This document shows, one piece after another, positions 1 through 6,060 of a stretch of 6,541 bases of DNA. A program made the translations under genes and the position numbers. The number at the start of each line of letters is the position of its first letter. The first letter of the stretch is position 1. The stretch spans positions 1 to 6,541 of the forward strand of contig DAOVSA010000033.1 in NCBI GenBank assembly GCA_030633635.1. Reading direction: 5' to 3'. Origin of the DNA: Candidatus Altarchaeota archaeon (GTDB lineage: Archaea; Altiarchaeota; Altiarchaeia; IMC4; DAOVSA01). A model generated the notes under the pieces. That model saw only the letters and a program-made list of their open reading frames with translations. It searched no databases and was not told the DNA's origin.

Positions 1-720
1 ACCATTATCCGTATAACAAACCCCACCCACGAAGGTTAGAATGAAGTACGGCGGTGTCCTGACGATATCCACGTAACTCTTCTTGCTCAGTCTTGAGAAT
101 TGCACGTAGGGAGATACGAGCCTGTCTGCATCTGCCTTATTTGCCGCATTGGTTGCTGCTTCTTTTCCTTTGGCTTGGGGATTTTCACGGTAGTTCTCTG
201 CAACTTCTGTGTGGAAGTGCAGATACTTTGTTTTTATGGATAGAACCTGGATTGTTCCCTGACTGATTCCTGTTATACTGTTTAGCTCCCGATCTGTTGT
301 GCAACCGACCCAGTGAGTTCCACCAAGAATTTTCTCTATCCCGGCCGCAACCGAATGTGGATCGTATTTGGAAGAGAAAAAGACGATTGAGAATGTTGGA
401 TCTGATCCAAAGTCCTTTACTGCCTGTTGTGCGGCGGATGCTGCGGCTTTGTAGCCATCTTCCAGGTCGCTTACGCCGATATTAACCCATATATTCTTTT
501 TGTCGGACATTTTAATACCTTTGTGTAGACTCTCATGATGGTCCAGATAGTAGACCTTGGCTTTACCTACTTGTTTGTATTTAACCTTGCCCTCTTTTAG
601 TAATTCGTTAACTCTTGGGGAAACTGTGTTTCGATGTAAATCGCTCTCTCTTGCAAGGGCGGATATCGACAACCCGGAGGGGTGCTGTTCGAGTACCTCT
701 ATGATTTTATCCTTTGACAT
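1..720 (-). CDS. Winged-helix/FIST one-component regulator, copy A (3' part missing)
   Basis: I translated this frame by hand from the ATG at 718-720 to the window edge: 240 codons without a stop, so roughly the C-terminal half lies outside. Residues 1-60 form a winged helix-turn-helix: the conserved HPSGLSIS segment, the recognition stretch LHRNTVSPRVNELLKEG, and a wing ending AKVYYLDHH. A short charged linker follows. From about residue 77 the FIST_N domain begins (VNIGVSDLEDGYKAA, then GSDPTFSIV and THWVGC). It is about 84% identical to copy C and 78% to copy B over this length, by hand count. FIST domains are regarded as sensors of small ligands, possibly amino acids, so a cytoplasmic ligand-responsive transcription factor is the likely role; ligand and targets are unknown. 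No Shine-Dalgarno sequence precedes the start. Odd points: proline at residue 35 in the recognition helix, and alanine at 21 where B and C have aspartate. Confidence 0.88.
   Translation of the reverse strand, partial: MSKDKIIEVLEQHPSGLSISALARESDLHRNTVSPRVNELLKEGKVKYKQVGKAKVYYLDHHESLHKGIKMSDKKNIWVNIGVSDLEDGYKAAASAAQQAVKDFGSDPTFSIVFFSSKYDPHSVAAGIEKILGGTHWVGCTTDRELNSITGISQGTIQVLSIKTKYLHFHTEVAENYRENPQAKGKEAATNAANKADADRLVSPYVQFSRLSKKSYVDIVRTPPYFILTFVGGVCYTDNG
508..521 (-). promoter_or_regulatory. Possible internal ribosome binding site and start in copy A
   Basis: On the minus strand, AAGGT (517-521) stands 6 nt before the in-frame ATG for Met71 (508-510). That codon falls in the linker between the winged helix and FIST_N. 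The AAGGT-type site resembles the one before argH, whereas the full-length start of this gene has none. Initiation here would give a FIST protein without a DNA-binding domain. The same arrangement occurs in copy B. It could also be chance conservation of a Gly-Ile-Lys-Met coding stretch. Confidence 0.35.
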
Positions 721-780
721 ATTGAAATTTAATGTAAAATTTAAAGGTGTCTAAATTATTAATGTTGGGGATTATAATTG

Positions 781-815
781 TTCAATATTGCACATTATGT
801 TCAATATTGCACATT
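781..815 (-). promoter_or_regulatory. Putative operator pair upstream of copy A
   Basis: Two exact copies of TTCAATATTGCACATT lie at 781-796 and 800-815, with a 19-bp period. Each contains the palindrome CAATATTG, and the wider TTCAATATTGCA is close to an inverted repeat, as expected for a dimeric winged-helix protein. The pair begins about 60 bp before the copy A start codon. Versions of it occur at nearly the same distance before copies B and C, which is the main support. Its protein partner is inferred, most simply the FIST regulators themselves. Confidence 0.6.
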
Positions 816-844
816 GATGAATAAATAAATAATTTGTAGAACTC

Positions 845-851
845 ATATAAA
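845..851 (-). promoter_or_regulatory. Candidate TATA box for copy A
   Basis: The minus strand reads TTTATAT here, inside the segment GTAGAACTCATATAAATA (plus strand, 836-853). This segment matches 17 of 18 bases of the one before copy C. Transcription starting about 25 bp downstream would place the start near position 820 and the operator pair just inside the leader. The alternative is a weaker AT-rich box nearer the gene (about 751-760), which would give a nearly leaderless mRNA and fits the absence of a Shine-Dalgarno sequence. The 721-921 spacer holds nothing else recognisable. Confidence 0.4.
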
Positions 852-921
852 TACGTGATGTAATGTAAGTTCAATTAGAGAATTCTGGAGAAAATTTTTG
901 ATGAAACTTTTAAGTAAAAGT

Positions 922-2445
922 TCATTGGCTAAGCAGTTTATCATATACAAGTAGTGTCGTAACTGTTTGATTGTTATACTGGGATTGTCTGTCTTTTTTG
1001 GCACCGATCTCTCCGAAGGAATAAAAACCAAATAAAGGCATATCCACGTGTTTGGATTTTGTAATTTCTAGAACATGATCCGCATCTTCATCCAGGATTG
1101 CTCTTCTTCCAGAACAAGAAAAGATCAACGCAAAAGCTGCCTCTTTGTCTTCATGATCTTTTTTGGCCTGCGAGATCGCATCGCTCATTGCATTGATAGC
1201 ACTCTCTTTGTCGAAAGATAATATATTCACGAAGACATTTTCAGTTAATTTTGAAATAGAACACAATGATTTGCCATCCTGGCAGGGGATTATGGATTTT
1301 ATATATGTGCTTCCATCCACATCTATTACACCAAGTGGGTTACCGTATGCATGTTTATGGAAGTTTTTCAGAAATTCCTCTTGATCTATGCCCAGGATTC
1401 TGCTATATTCCTCAACGGCTCCCTTTTCATTTAGTTCAAGGATAGTATGTCCATCGTCACTGAGTTTTGTTATCAACGCCATTCTGTCTGAGGGTTTATG
1501 TCCATGTTCCAGGCCATGGGAAAAGTATAAGTCAGAGACAACGAAGGTAACTAATGCGGCGTTTTCATATACTTTACCATCTACTAAGATATAATTTGTA
1601 CATTTATACCCTTGCATTAAGCCATCGAAATCACTTACCACAGATGCCCCGAACACCGGTATATTGGGACCAAGGGCATTAAAGATTCCCTCAAGGAACT
1701 TGGATTCCATACCAGGATAAAAGGTGCCATCTTCCTTATGACACATTCCGCTTATGAAGGTTAGAATGAAGTACGGCGGTGTTCTGACTATATCTATGTA
1801 GTTCTGACTGCTTAGTCTTGAGAATTGCACGTATGGGGATACGAGCCTGTCTGGTTCTACCAGACTTGCCGCCCTGGTCGCTGCTTCTTTTCCTTTTCCC
1901 TGTGGGTTTTCACGATAGTTATCCGCAACTTCTGTGTGGAAGTGCATGTGCTTCGTTTTTATGGATAGAACCTGGATGGTTCCTTTACTGATCCCGGTTA
2001 TGTGATTTAACTCACGATTCGTCCTGCATCCAACCCAGTGAGTTCCGGTAAGAATTTTTTGTATCCCCGCCGCGACCGAATGCGGATCATATTCGGAAGA
2101 GAAAAGGACGATTGAAAAGGTTGGATCTGATCCAATGCCCATTACTGCCTGTTGTGCGGCGTATACTGCGGCTTTATACCCATCTTCCAGGTCGCTTACG
2201 CCGATATTAACCCGGATATTCTTTTTATCGGACATTTTAATACCTTCGTGTAAACCTTTGTGGTGATTTAGATAGTAGACTTTTGCTCTGCCAACCTTCT
2301 TGTATTTAACTGTATCCTCCTTCAGCAATTCCTTAGCCCTTGAGGAAACGGTGTTTCGGTGCAGGCCACTTTCCCTTGCAAGGTCGGATATCGACAACCC
2401 GGAGGGGTGATGTTCAAGTGCTTCTACAATTTTGTCCTTTGGCAT
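922..2445 (-). CDS. Winged-helix/FIST one-component regulator, copy B
   Basis: The product has 507 residues. Residues 1-60 are a winged helix-turn-helix (SISDLARESGLHRNTVSS) and 61-76 a charged linker. FIST_N runs from about 77 to 300 (VNIGVSDLEDGYKAA; THWVGC at 135-140; PPYFILTF; NIPVFGAS). FIST_C runs from about 310 to 505, with the family-typical FSCSGRR at 442-448, PLFGFYSFGEIG at 470-481 and NNQTVT at 491-496. There is no signal peptide or membrane segment, so it should be cytoplasmic. The role is inferred as a ligand-responsive transcription regulator; FIST_N/FIST_C normally sense small molecules, and the ligand here is unknown. The ATG at 2443-2445 is chosen because it aligns exactly with the starts of copies A and C and begins the winged helix, although no Shine-Dalgarno sequence precedes it. 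It is about 78% identical to copy C. B is the most divergent copy in the N-terminal half, for example Arg141 where the others have Thr. Confidence 0.9.
   Translation of the reverse strand: MPKDKIVEALEHHPSGLSISDLARESGLHRNTVSSRAKELLKEDTVKYKKVGRAKVYYLNHHKGLHEGIKMSDKKNIRVNIGVSDLEDGYKAAVYAAQQAVMGIGSDPTFSIVLFSSEYDPHSVAAGIQKILTGTHWVGCRTNRELNHITGISKGTIQVLSIKTKHMHFHTEVADNYRENPQGKGKEAATRAASLVEPDRLVSPYVQFSRLSSQNYIDIVRTPPYFILTFISGMCHKEDGTFYPGMESKFLEGIFNALGPNIPVFGASVVSDFDGLMQGYKCTNYILVDGKVYENAALVTFVVSDLYFSHGLEHGHKPSDRMALITKLSDDGHTILELNEKGAVEEYSRILGIDQEEFLKNFHKHAYGNPLGVIDVDGSTYIKSIIPCQDGKSLCSISKLTENVFVNILSFDKESAINAMSDAISQAKKDHEDKEAAFALIFSCSGRRAILDEDADHVLEITKSKHVDMPLFGFYSFGEIGAKKDRQSQYNNQTVTTLLVYDKLLSQ
2233..2246 (-). 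promoter_or_regulatory. Possible internal ribosome binding site and start in copy B
   Basis: On the minus strand, AAGGT (2242-2246) lies 6 nt before the ATG of Met71 (2233-2235), the same layout as in copy A. It would start translation between the winged helix and the FIST module. In copy C the matching codon is ATC and the upstream bases are GTGGT, so the signal is lost there. Confidence 0.35.
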
Positions 2446-2507
2446 TTTAAATTTGAAGGTAAGTTAAATTTAGTCGAATTTTTGCATTTGGAAACATTAA
2501 GTAGAGG

Positions 2508-2535
2508 ATATTGCACATATCTTCAATATCGCACA
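2508..2535 (-). promoter_or_regulatory. Putative operator pair upstream of copy B
   Basis: ATATTGCACA (2508-2517) and ATATCGCACA (2526-2535) repeat with an 18-bp period. The second is preceded by TTCA, as in the full copy A motif; the first has lost that left half. The pair starts 63 bp before the copy B start codon, matching copies A (about 61-65) and C (64). It is judged an operator by position and by conservation within otherwise diverged spacer DNA. Confidence 0.5.
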
Positions 2536-2579
2536 GAATAAAAGAAGAGATGATCAACAAATAACAATTAGGAAGAGAG

Positions 2580-2586
2580 ATATAAA
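2580..2586 (-). promoter_or_regulatory. Candidate TATA box for copy B
   Basis: The minus strand reads TTTATAT in the context AGTATTTATATCTCTC, about 135 bp before the copy B start and 22 bp beyond the copy C stop codon. TTTATAT boxes also precede copies A and C at comparable distances. A closer AT-rich stretch (TAAATTTAA on the minus strand, about 2464-2472) is an alternative for a leaderless transcript. Confidence 0.35.
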
Positions 2587-2608
2587 TACTTTGATAATTT
2601 AGAAAATT

Positions 2609-4135
2609 TTATTGGCTGCTAAGTAGTTTATCATACACAACCAGTGCCGTAACTGTTTGATTGTTAAACTGTGATTGTTTGTCTTTTCTGGCGCCAATCT
2701 CTCCAAAAGAGTAAAAACCAAAGAGAGGAATACCATCATGCTTGGATCTTGTGATTTCTATGGCACGATTTATACCTTCACCCAATACAACCCTCCTTCC
2801 AGAACAAGAACTGATCAACGCAAAAGCTACCTCTTTGTCCTCATGATCTTTTTTGGCCTGGGAGATCGCATCGCTCATTGCATTGATAGCACTCTCTTCA
2901 TCAAAAGATGATATGTTTATGAATGTATTTTCAACTAATTTGGAAATAGAAAACAATGATTTGCCATCCTGGCAGGGCATTATACACTTTATATATATGT
3001 CTCCATCCACATCTATTACACCTAATGGGTTAACAAGCGAATATTTATGAAAGTTTTTCAGAAGTTCCTTTTGATTAATACCCAGGATCCTGCTGTATTC
3101 CTGAACAGCCCCTTTCCCATTTATCTCAAGGATGGTATGTCCATCGTCACTGAGTTTTGTTAGCATTGCATTTCTATCGGTAGGTTTATATCCGTGTTCC
3201 AGACCATGGGAAAAGTATAAGTCAGATACAACGAAGGTGACTATTGCAGTGTTTTCATATACTTTACCGTTTGCCAGGATATAATTTGTACCTTTATATT
3301 CTTGCACTAGTTCATCATAATCACTCGCTGCAGAGGCTCCGAACACCGGTATATCTGAACCAAGGGCATCGAAAATTCCATCAAGAAACTCGGATTCCAT
3401 ACCAGGGCAAGAGGTGCCATCGTCCGTATAATACATTCCACCTATGAATGTTAGAATGAAGTACGGCGGTGTCTTGATTATATTTACGTAACTCTGCTTG
3501 CTCAGTCTTGAGAATTGCACGTATGGAGATACGACTCTGTCTGATTCTGCCTTATTTGCCGCATTGGTCGCTGCTTCTTTTCCTTTTCCATGGGGGTCTT
3601 CGCGATAATTCTCTGCAATTTCTGTGTGGAAATGCATGTACTTCGTTTTTATGGATATAACCTGGATTGTTCCCTGACTGATTCCGGTTATATTATTTAG
3701 CTCACGATCTGTTGTGCAGCCGACCCAGTGAGTTCCGGTAAGAATTTTATTTATCCCTGCCGCAACCGAATGCGGATCGTATTTGGAAGAGAAAAGAACG
3801 ATTGAAAAGGTTGGGTCTGATCCAAGTCCTCTTGCTGCCTGTTGTGCAGCGGATGCTGCGGCTTTGTAGCCATCTTCAAGGTCGCTTACGCCAATATTAA
3901 CCCATATATTCTTTTTACTGGAGATTTTAACACCACTGTGTAAACCTTCATGATGGTCCAGGTAGTATACCTTGGCTCTGCCTACTTGTTTGTATTTGAC
4001 CTTGTCCTCTTTTAGCAACTCCTTGAGCCTTGCGGAAACAGTATTTCGGTGCAGGCCGCTCTCCCTTGCAAGGTCGGATATCGACAACCCGGAGGGGTGA
4101 TGTTCAAGTACTTCAATGATTTTATCCTTTGGCAT
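2609..4135 (-). CDS. Winged-helix/FIST one-component regulator, copy C
   Basis: The product has 508 residues and is collinear with copy B apart from one extra serine at the end. It has a winged helix at 1-60 (SISDLARESGLHRNTVSA), a linker, then FIST_N (VNIGVSDLEDGYKAA at 79-93, THWVGC at 135-140, DIPVFGAS at 261-268). FIST_C follows, with SSCSGRR at 442-448, PLFGFYSFGEIG at 470-481 and NNQTVT at 491-496. Cys140, Cys388 and Cys444 are shared with copy B. No membrane or secretion signal is present. The likely role is a cytoplasmic ligand-sensing transcription regulator. It is the promoter-proximal member of the array and is divergently transcribed from argH across 248 bp, so it is the copy best placed to affect argH; that link is inference. 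The ATG at 4133-4135 is supported by alignment with A and B; no Shine-Dalgarno sequence is seen. Unlike A and B it lacks the internal Met71. Confidence 0.9.
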   Translation of the reverse strand: MPKDKIIEVLEHHPSGLSISDLARESGLHRNTVSARLKELLKEDKVKYKQVGRAKVYYLDHHEGLHSGVKISSKKNIWVNIGVSDLEDGYKAAASAAQQAARGLGSDPTFSIVLFSSKYDPHSVAAGINKILTGTHWVGCTTDRELNNITGISQGTIQVISIKTKYMHFHTEIAENYREDPHGKGKEAATNAANKAESDRVVSPYVQFSRLSKQSYVNIIKTPPYFILTFIGGMYYTDDGTSCPGMESEFLDGIFDALGSDIPVFGASAASDYDELVQEYKGTNYILANGKVYENTAIVTFVVSDLYFSHGLEHGYKPTDRNAMLTKLSDDGHTILEINGKGAVQEYSRILGINQKELLKNFHKYSLVNPLGVIDVDGDIYIKCIMPCQDGKSLFSISKLVENTFINISSFDEESAINAMSDAISQAKKDHEDKEVAFALISSCSGRRVVLGEGINRAIEITRSKHDGIPLFGFYSFGEIGARKDKQSQFNNQTVTALVVYDKLLSSQ

Positions 4136-4198
4136 CTTGGAATTTTAAAATAAAATTTGAATTATTTAAATCTTTTTGTATTGGAGGATATTGATTAT

Positions 4199-4227
4199 AT
4201 ATTACACATTATGTTCAATATCGCATA
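4199..4227 (-). promoter_or_regulatory. Putative operator pair upstream of copy C
   Basis: ATATTACACA (4199-4208) and ATATCGCATA (4218-4227) repeat with a 19-bp period, and the second is preceded by TTCA. The sequence ACACATTATGTTCAATAT spanning them nearly matches the copy A operator region. The pair begins 64 bp before the copy C start. The first half is the most degenerate of all six motif copies. Confidence 0.5.
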
Positions 4228-4232
4228 TAAAA

Positions 4233-4268
4233 AATAAATAGGCAACTGGTAATAAATAGGCAACTGGT
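4233..4268. repeat. Exact 18-bp tandem duplication in the copy C promoter region
   Basis: AATAAATAGGCAACTGGT occurs twice with no mismatch, at 4233-4250 and 4251-4268. It lies between the operator pair and the candidate TATA box. Copy A has a single counterpart in the same place (a related AATAAATAAATAATTTGT stretch). Removing one unit would restore the copy A spacing between box and motif to within a base, so this is probably a recent slippage duplication. Confidence 0.85.
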
Positions 4269-4275
4269 GGAACTC

Positions 4276-4282
4276 ATATAAA
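4276..4282 (-). promoter_or_regulatory. Candidate TATA box for copy C
   Basis: The minus strand reads TTTATAT inside GTGGAACTCATATAAATA (4267-4284), which matches 17 of 18 bases of the segment upstream of copy A. Distance to the copy C start is 141 bp, 18 of which are due to the tandem duplication. A closer box, TTTAAAT at about 4164-4170, would suit a leaderless transcript. The plus strand (TATAAATA) could conceivably also serve argH about 100 bp away. Confidence 0.4.
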
Positions 4283-4295
4283 TATTTTTCGATAC

Positions 4296-4329
4296 GTATA
4301 ATTTACGGTTGTGTATAACTTACGGTCGT
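4296..4329. repeat. 17-bp tandem repeat upstream of argH
   Basis: GTATAATTTACGGTTGT (4296-4312) is followed directly by GTATAACTTACGGTCGT (4313-4329), with 15 of 17 bases matching. The array ends 54 bp before the argH start codon, on the argH side of the divergent spacer, and has no counterpart before copies A or B. Two adjacent direct repeats at this location suggest a binding site for an argH regulator. The GTATAA part could alternatively be duplicated core promoter sequence. Confidence 0.6.
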
Positions 4330-4366
4330 ATTCAATAATAAAGTTAGATAATAAAGGTAAAAGTTG

Positions 4367-4378
4367 ATGATAAGGTAA
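4367..4378 (+). other. Three-codon upstream frame (Met-Ile-Arg-stop) before argH
   Basis: ATG ATA AGG TAA ends 5 nt before the argH start codon. It has its own AAGGT (4354-4358), 8 nt before its ATG, and an in-frame TTG directly precedes it. The stop overlaps the AAGGT that serves argH. Translation is unproven, and such short frames arise easily by chance. Confidence 0.2.
4372..4376 (+). promoter_or_regulatory. Ribosome binding site deciding the GTG start of argH
   Basis: AAGGT stands 7 nt before the GTG at 4384-4386, good spacing for an archaeal Shine-Dalgarno sequence. The only nearby ATG (4367-4369) is out of frame and meets a stop after three codons, so the GTG is preferred. Confidence 0.6.
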
Positions 4379-4383
4379 AAAGA

Positions 4384-5874
4384 GTGACTAAAACTAACTA
4401 TTTCAGGCATAGACTGGATGAAGAGCTGGATGAAATGGCGGCAGGATACATTGGCTCATGGGCAGAGGATAAAAGACTGATAGATATTGACATACGAGTA
4501 AATGAGGCACATACCCTGATGCTCTATAAACAGGGAGTAATAAGGAGAAATGACGCTAAAAAAATCCTGGAAATGCTCAAACTCGCAAGAGAGGATTGGA
4601 GGAAAGGAAAATTTGAATTCGATCGGGAGGATATCGATGTCCACATAGCAACCGAAAAGTACGTTATCAAATCGGGTTTGGATATCGGGGGGAAATTACA
4701 TACTGGCAAAAGTAGAAACGATCAGGTTGCAACCGATATGAGGATATACACTCGTGAGCAGATTGTAGACATTTTAGAGCTATTATTGGACTTTATCTCA
4801 TCCTTGGCCGAACTATCGAACGAGTATAAGGGAGATCCAATGCCGGGCTATACGCACGGTCAACACGCACAGGTAACAACTGTTGGATATTATCTGCTTG
4901 GATACGCCCAGGGGTTTCTTCGTGATGTTGACAGATTACTAAATGCTTATGATAGGGTAAATTTAAGTTCCCTGGGGGCATGTGCCCTGGTTGGAACGAG
5001 TATTAATATTGATAGAGAATACACAGCAGATATGTTGGGTTTCGATGGAATCATCGAGAACAGCATGGATGCGGTATCCAGCAGGGATTTTGTTATGGAG
5101 GTGTTGTCCACAGTTACGCTGATAATGACAAAACTCAGTAGAATGGCAGAAGACCTGATAGATTTTTCGACGTATGAATACCGGTTTATCAGGTTACCGG
5201 ACAGGTACTGTGATATCAGCAGCGTTATGCCGCAGAAAAAGAACCCGGATGTCCTTGAGATGATCAGAGCAAGCGCTGGAAAAACCAATGGTCTACTTAT
5301 TGAGTCGGCTATGGGCACTTTGAGACTATCAACAGGGTATTCCAAGGATTTGCAACCGATAAAAAAGAATTTATGCGAAGCAGTTGACATAGTGAAGCCC
5401 TCGATCACACTTATGGAGGGTATACTAAAAGGGTTAGAGTATAATTTTGATAGAATGAGGGAAGTTATCGAGGAAAATTATGTCACAGCAACGGATTTGG
5501 CCGAGTTTATAGTACAGAATAAGGATTTTTCATTTAGAGAATCCCACATTCTGGTTGGAGAGCTGGTAAAGACTGCAGAAAAACAAAAAAAGAAGCTAAA
5601 AGACCTGTCGCCAGATGAAATAAGTAAAATTAGTGCGAATGTACTGGGAAAGGATATCGTGATATCAAAAAAGGAGTTGGAAGAAGCAACAGATGCCCTG
5701 TTAAGTATTGAGAGGCGAGGAGTCACCGGACCATCTCCTGTATCAATTGAGAGGATATTAAAATCTTTAAACCCCGGGATAAAGAAAAGAAGAGAGGATA
5801 TAGAAGGGATAAAGGACAGATTAAAGTCTGCAGAGGAAAGATTTCAGAAAACTAAGGATGATGTAATGGGTTAA
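4384..5874 (+). CDS. argH: Argininosuccinate lyase
   Basis: This cytoplasmic enzyme splits argininosuccinate into arginine and fumarate, the last step of arginine biosynthesis. It belongs to the fumarase/aspartase superfamily and normally acts as a homotetramer. The 496 residues are slightly longer than the usual 455-500 range's middle. The three family signatures are present: HTGKSRNDQ (106-114), THGQHAQ with the catalytic-base region His158 (157-163), and the mobile signature loop SSVMPQKKNP (279-288) holding the catalytic serine. Isoleucine replaces the glycine often seen before the two serines, and AQV replaces the common AQP; neither removes a catalytic residue. The C-terminal 35 residues are highly charged and probably helical. 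The start is GTG with a good ribosome binding site. It is divergent from the FIST regulator copy C, and no other arg gene is visible in the window. A 17-bp tandem repeat upstream suggests specific control. Confidence 0.96.
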   Translation: MTKTNYFRHRLDEELDEMAAGYIGSWAEDKRLIDIDIRVNEAHTLMLYKQGVIRRNDAKKILEMLKLAREDWRKGKFEFDREDIDVHIATEKYVIKSGLDIGGKLHTGKSRNDQVATDMRIYTREQIVDILELLLDFISSLAELSNEYKGDPMPGYTHGQHAQVTTVGYYLLGYAQGFLRDVDRLLNAYDRVNLSSLGACALVGTSINIDREYTADMLGFDGIIENSMDAVSSRDFVMEVLSTVTLIMTKLSRMAEDLIDFSTYEYRFIRLPDRYCDISSVMPQKKNPDVLEMIRASAGKTNGLLIESAMGTLRLSTGYSKDLQPIKKNLCEAVDIVKPSITLMEGILKGLEYNFDRMREVIEENYVTATDLAEFIVQNKDFSFRESHILVGELVKTAEKQKKKLKDLSPDEISKISANVLGKDIVISKKELEEATDALLSIERRGVTGPSPVSIERILKSLNPGIKKRREDIEGIKDRLKSAEERFQKTKDDVMG

Positions 5875-5907
5875 GATCCCATTTTGTGAGGATATGATCT
5901 TTATTTT
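5874..5907 (+). terminator. Possible argH terminator
   Basis: AGATC (5874-5878) and GATCT (5896-5900) can pair as a short stem with further CC/GG contacts inside, followed at once by TTATTTT. The stem begins at the argH stop codon. It is weak, and archaeal termination often relies on T-tracts alone, so confidence is low. The rest of the 5875-6118 spacer has no recognisable gene. Confidence 0.3.
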
Positions 5908-6030
5908 CGATGTATTGTGAGATAGATCCATGAACTCAATGGTCGGATAATGGAGTCTGAATGGGAAATTCTATGAGACGAGGAAATTTATCAATTTTTA
6001 GAAAGCCGCACCCGATTATTTTTGCTTGAG

Positions 6031-6039
6031 AAATATATG
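6031..6039 (+). promoter_or_regulatory. Candidate TATA box for cmk
   Basis: AAATATATG lies about 80 bp before the cmk start codon. Initiation about 25 bp downstream would start the mRNA near 6060, at the beginning of the repeated leader. A second AT-rich candidate, ATATTTAAT (about 6050-6058), would give a shorter leader. Having its own promoter fits the 245-bp gap from argH. Confidence 0.35.
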
Positions 6040-6060
6040 TAAGGGTACCATATTTAATCA

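Noticed and set aside
557..754. Short plus-strand frame over the start of copy A
   Set aside because: It is antisense to the winged-helix coding region. A similar shadow frame (2359-2541) over the start of copy B arises from the same conserved bases.
781..815. Operator pair considered as the start of a CRISPR or other repeat array
   Set aside because: There are only two units per site, with no spacers of array length, and the sites recur at promoter-like positions.
907..920. Palindromic CTTTTAAGTAAAAG just past the copy B stop, considered as a terminator
   Set aside because: The inverted arms are all but adjacent (2-nt centre), so a stable hairpin is unlikely, and no strong T-tract follows in the minus direction.
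4276..4284. TATAAATA read on the plus strand as the main argH promoter
   Set aside because: The same segment is conserved before copy A, where no plus-strand gene follows, so it more likely belongs to the minus-strand genes.
4947..5408. 153-codon open frame on the minus strand inside argH
   Set aside because: It lies wholly antisense to a clearly conserved enzyme gene, including its signature loop, and the translation resembles no recognisable domain.
5931..5945. CCATGAACTCAATGG small inverted repeat after argH
   Set aside because: The stem is only four base pairs and there is no following T-tract or conserved context.
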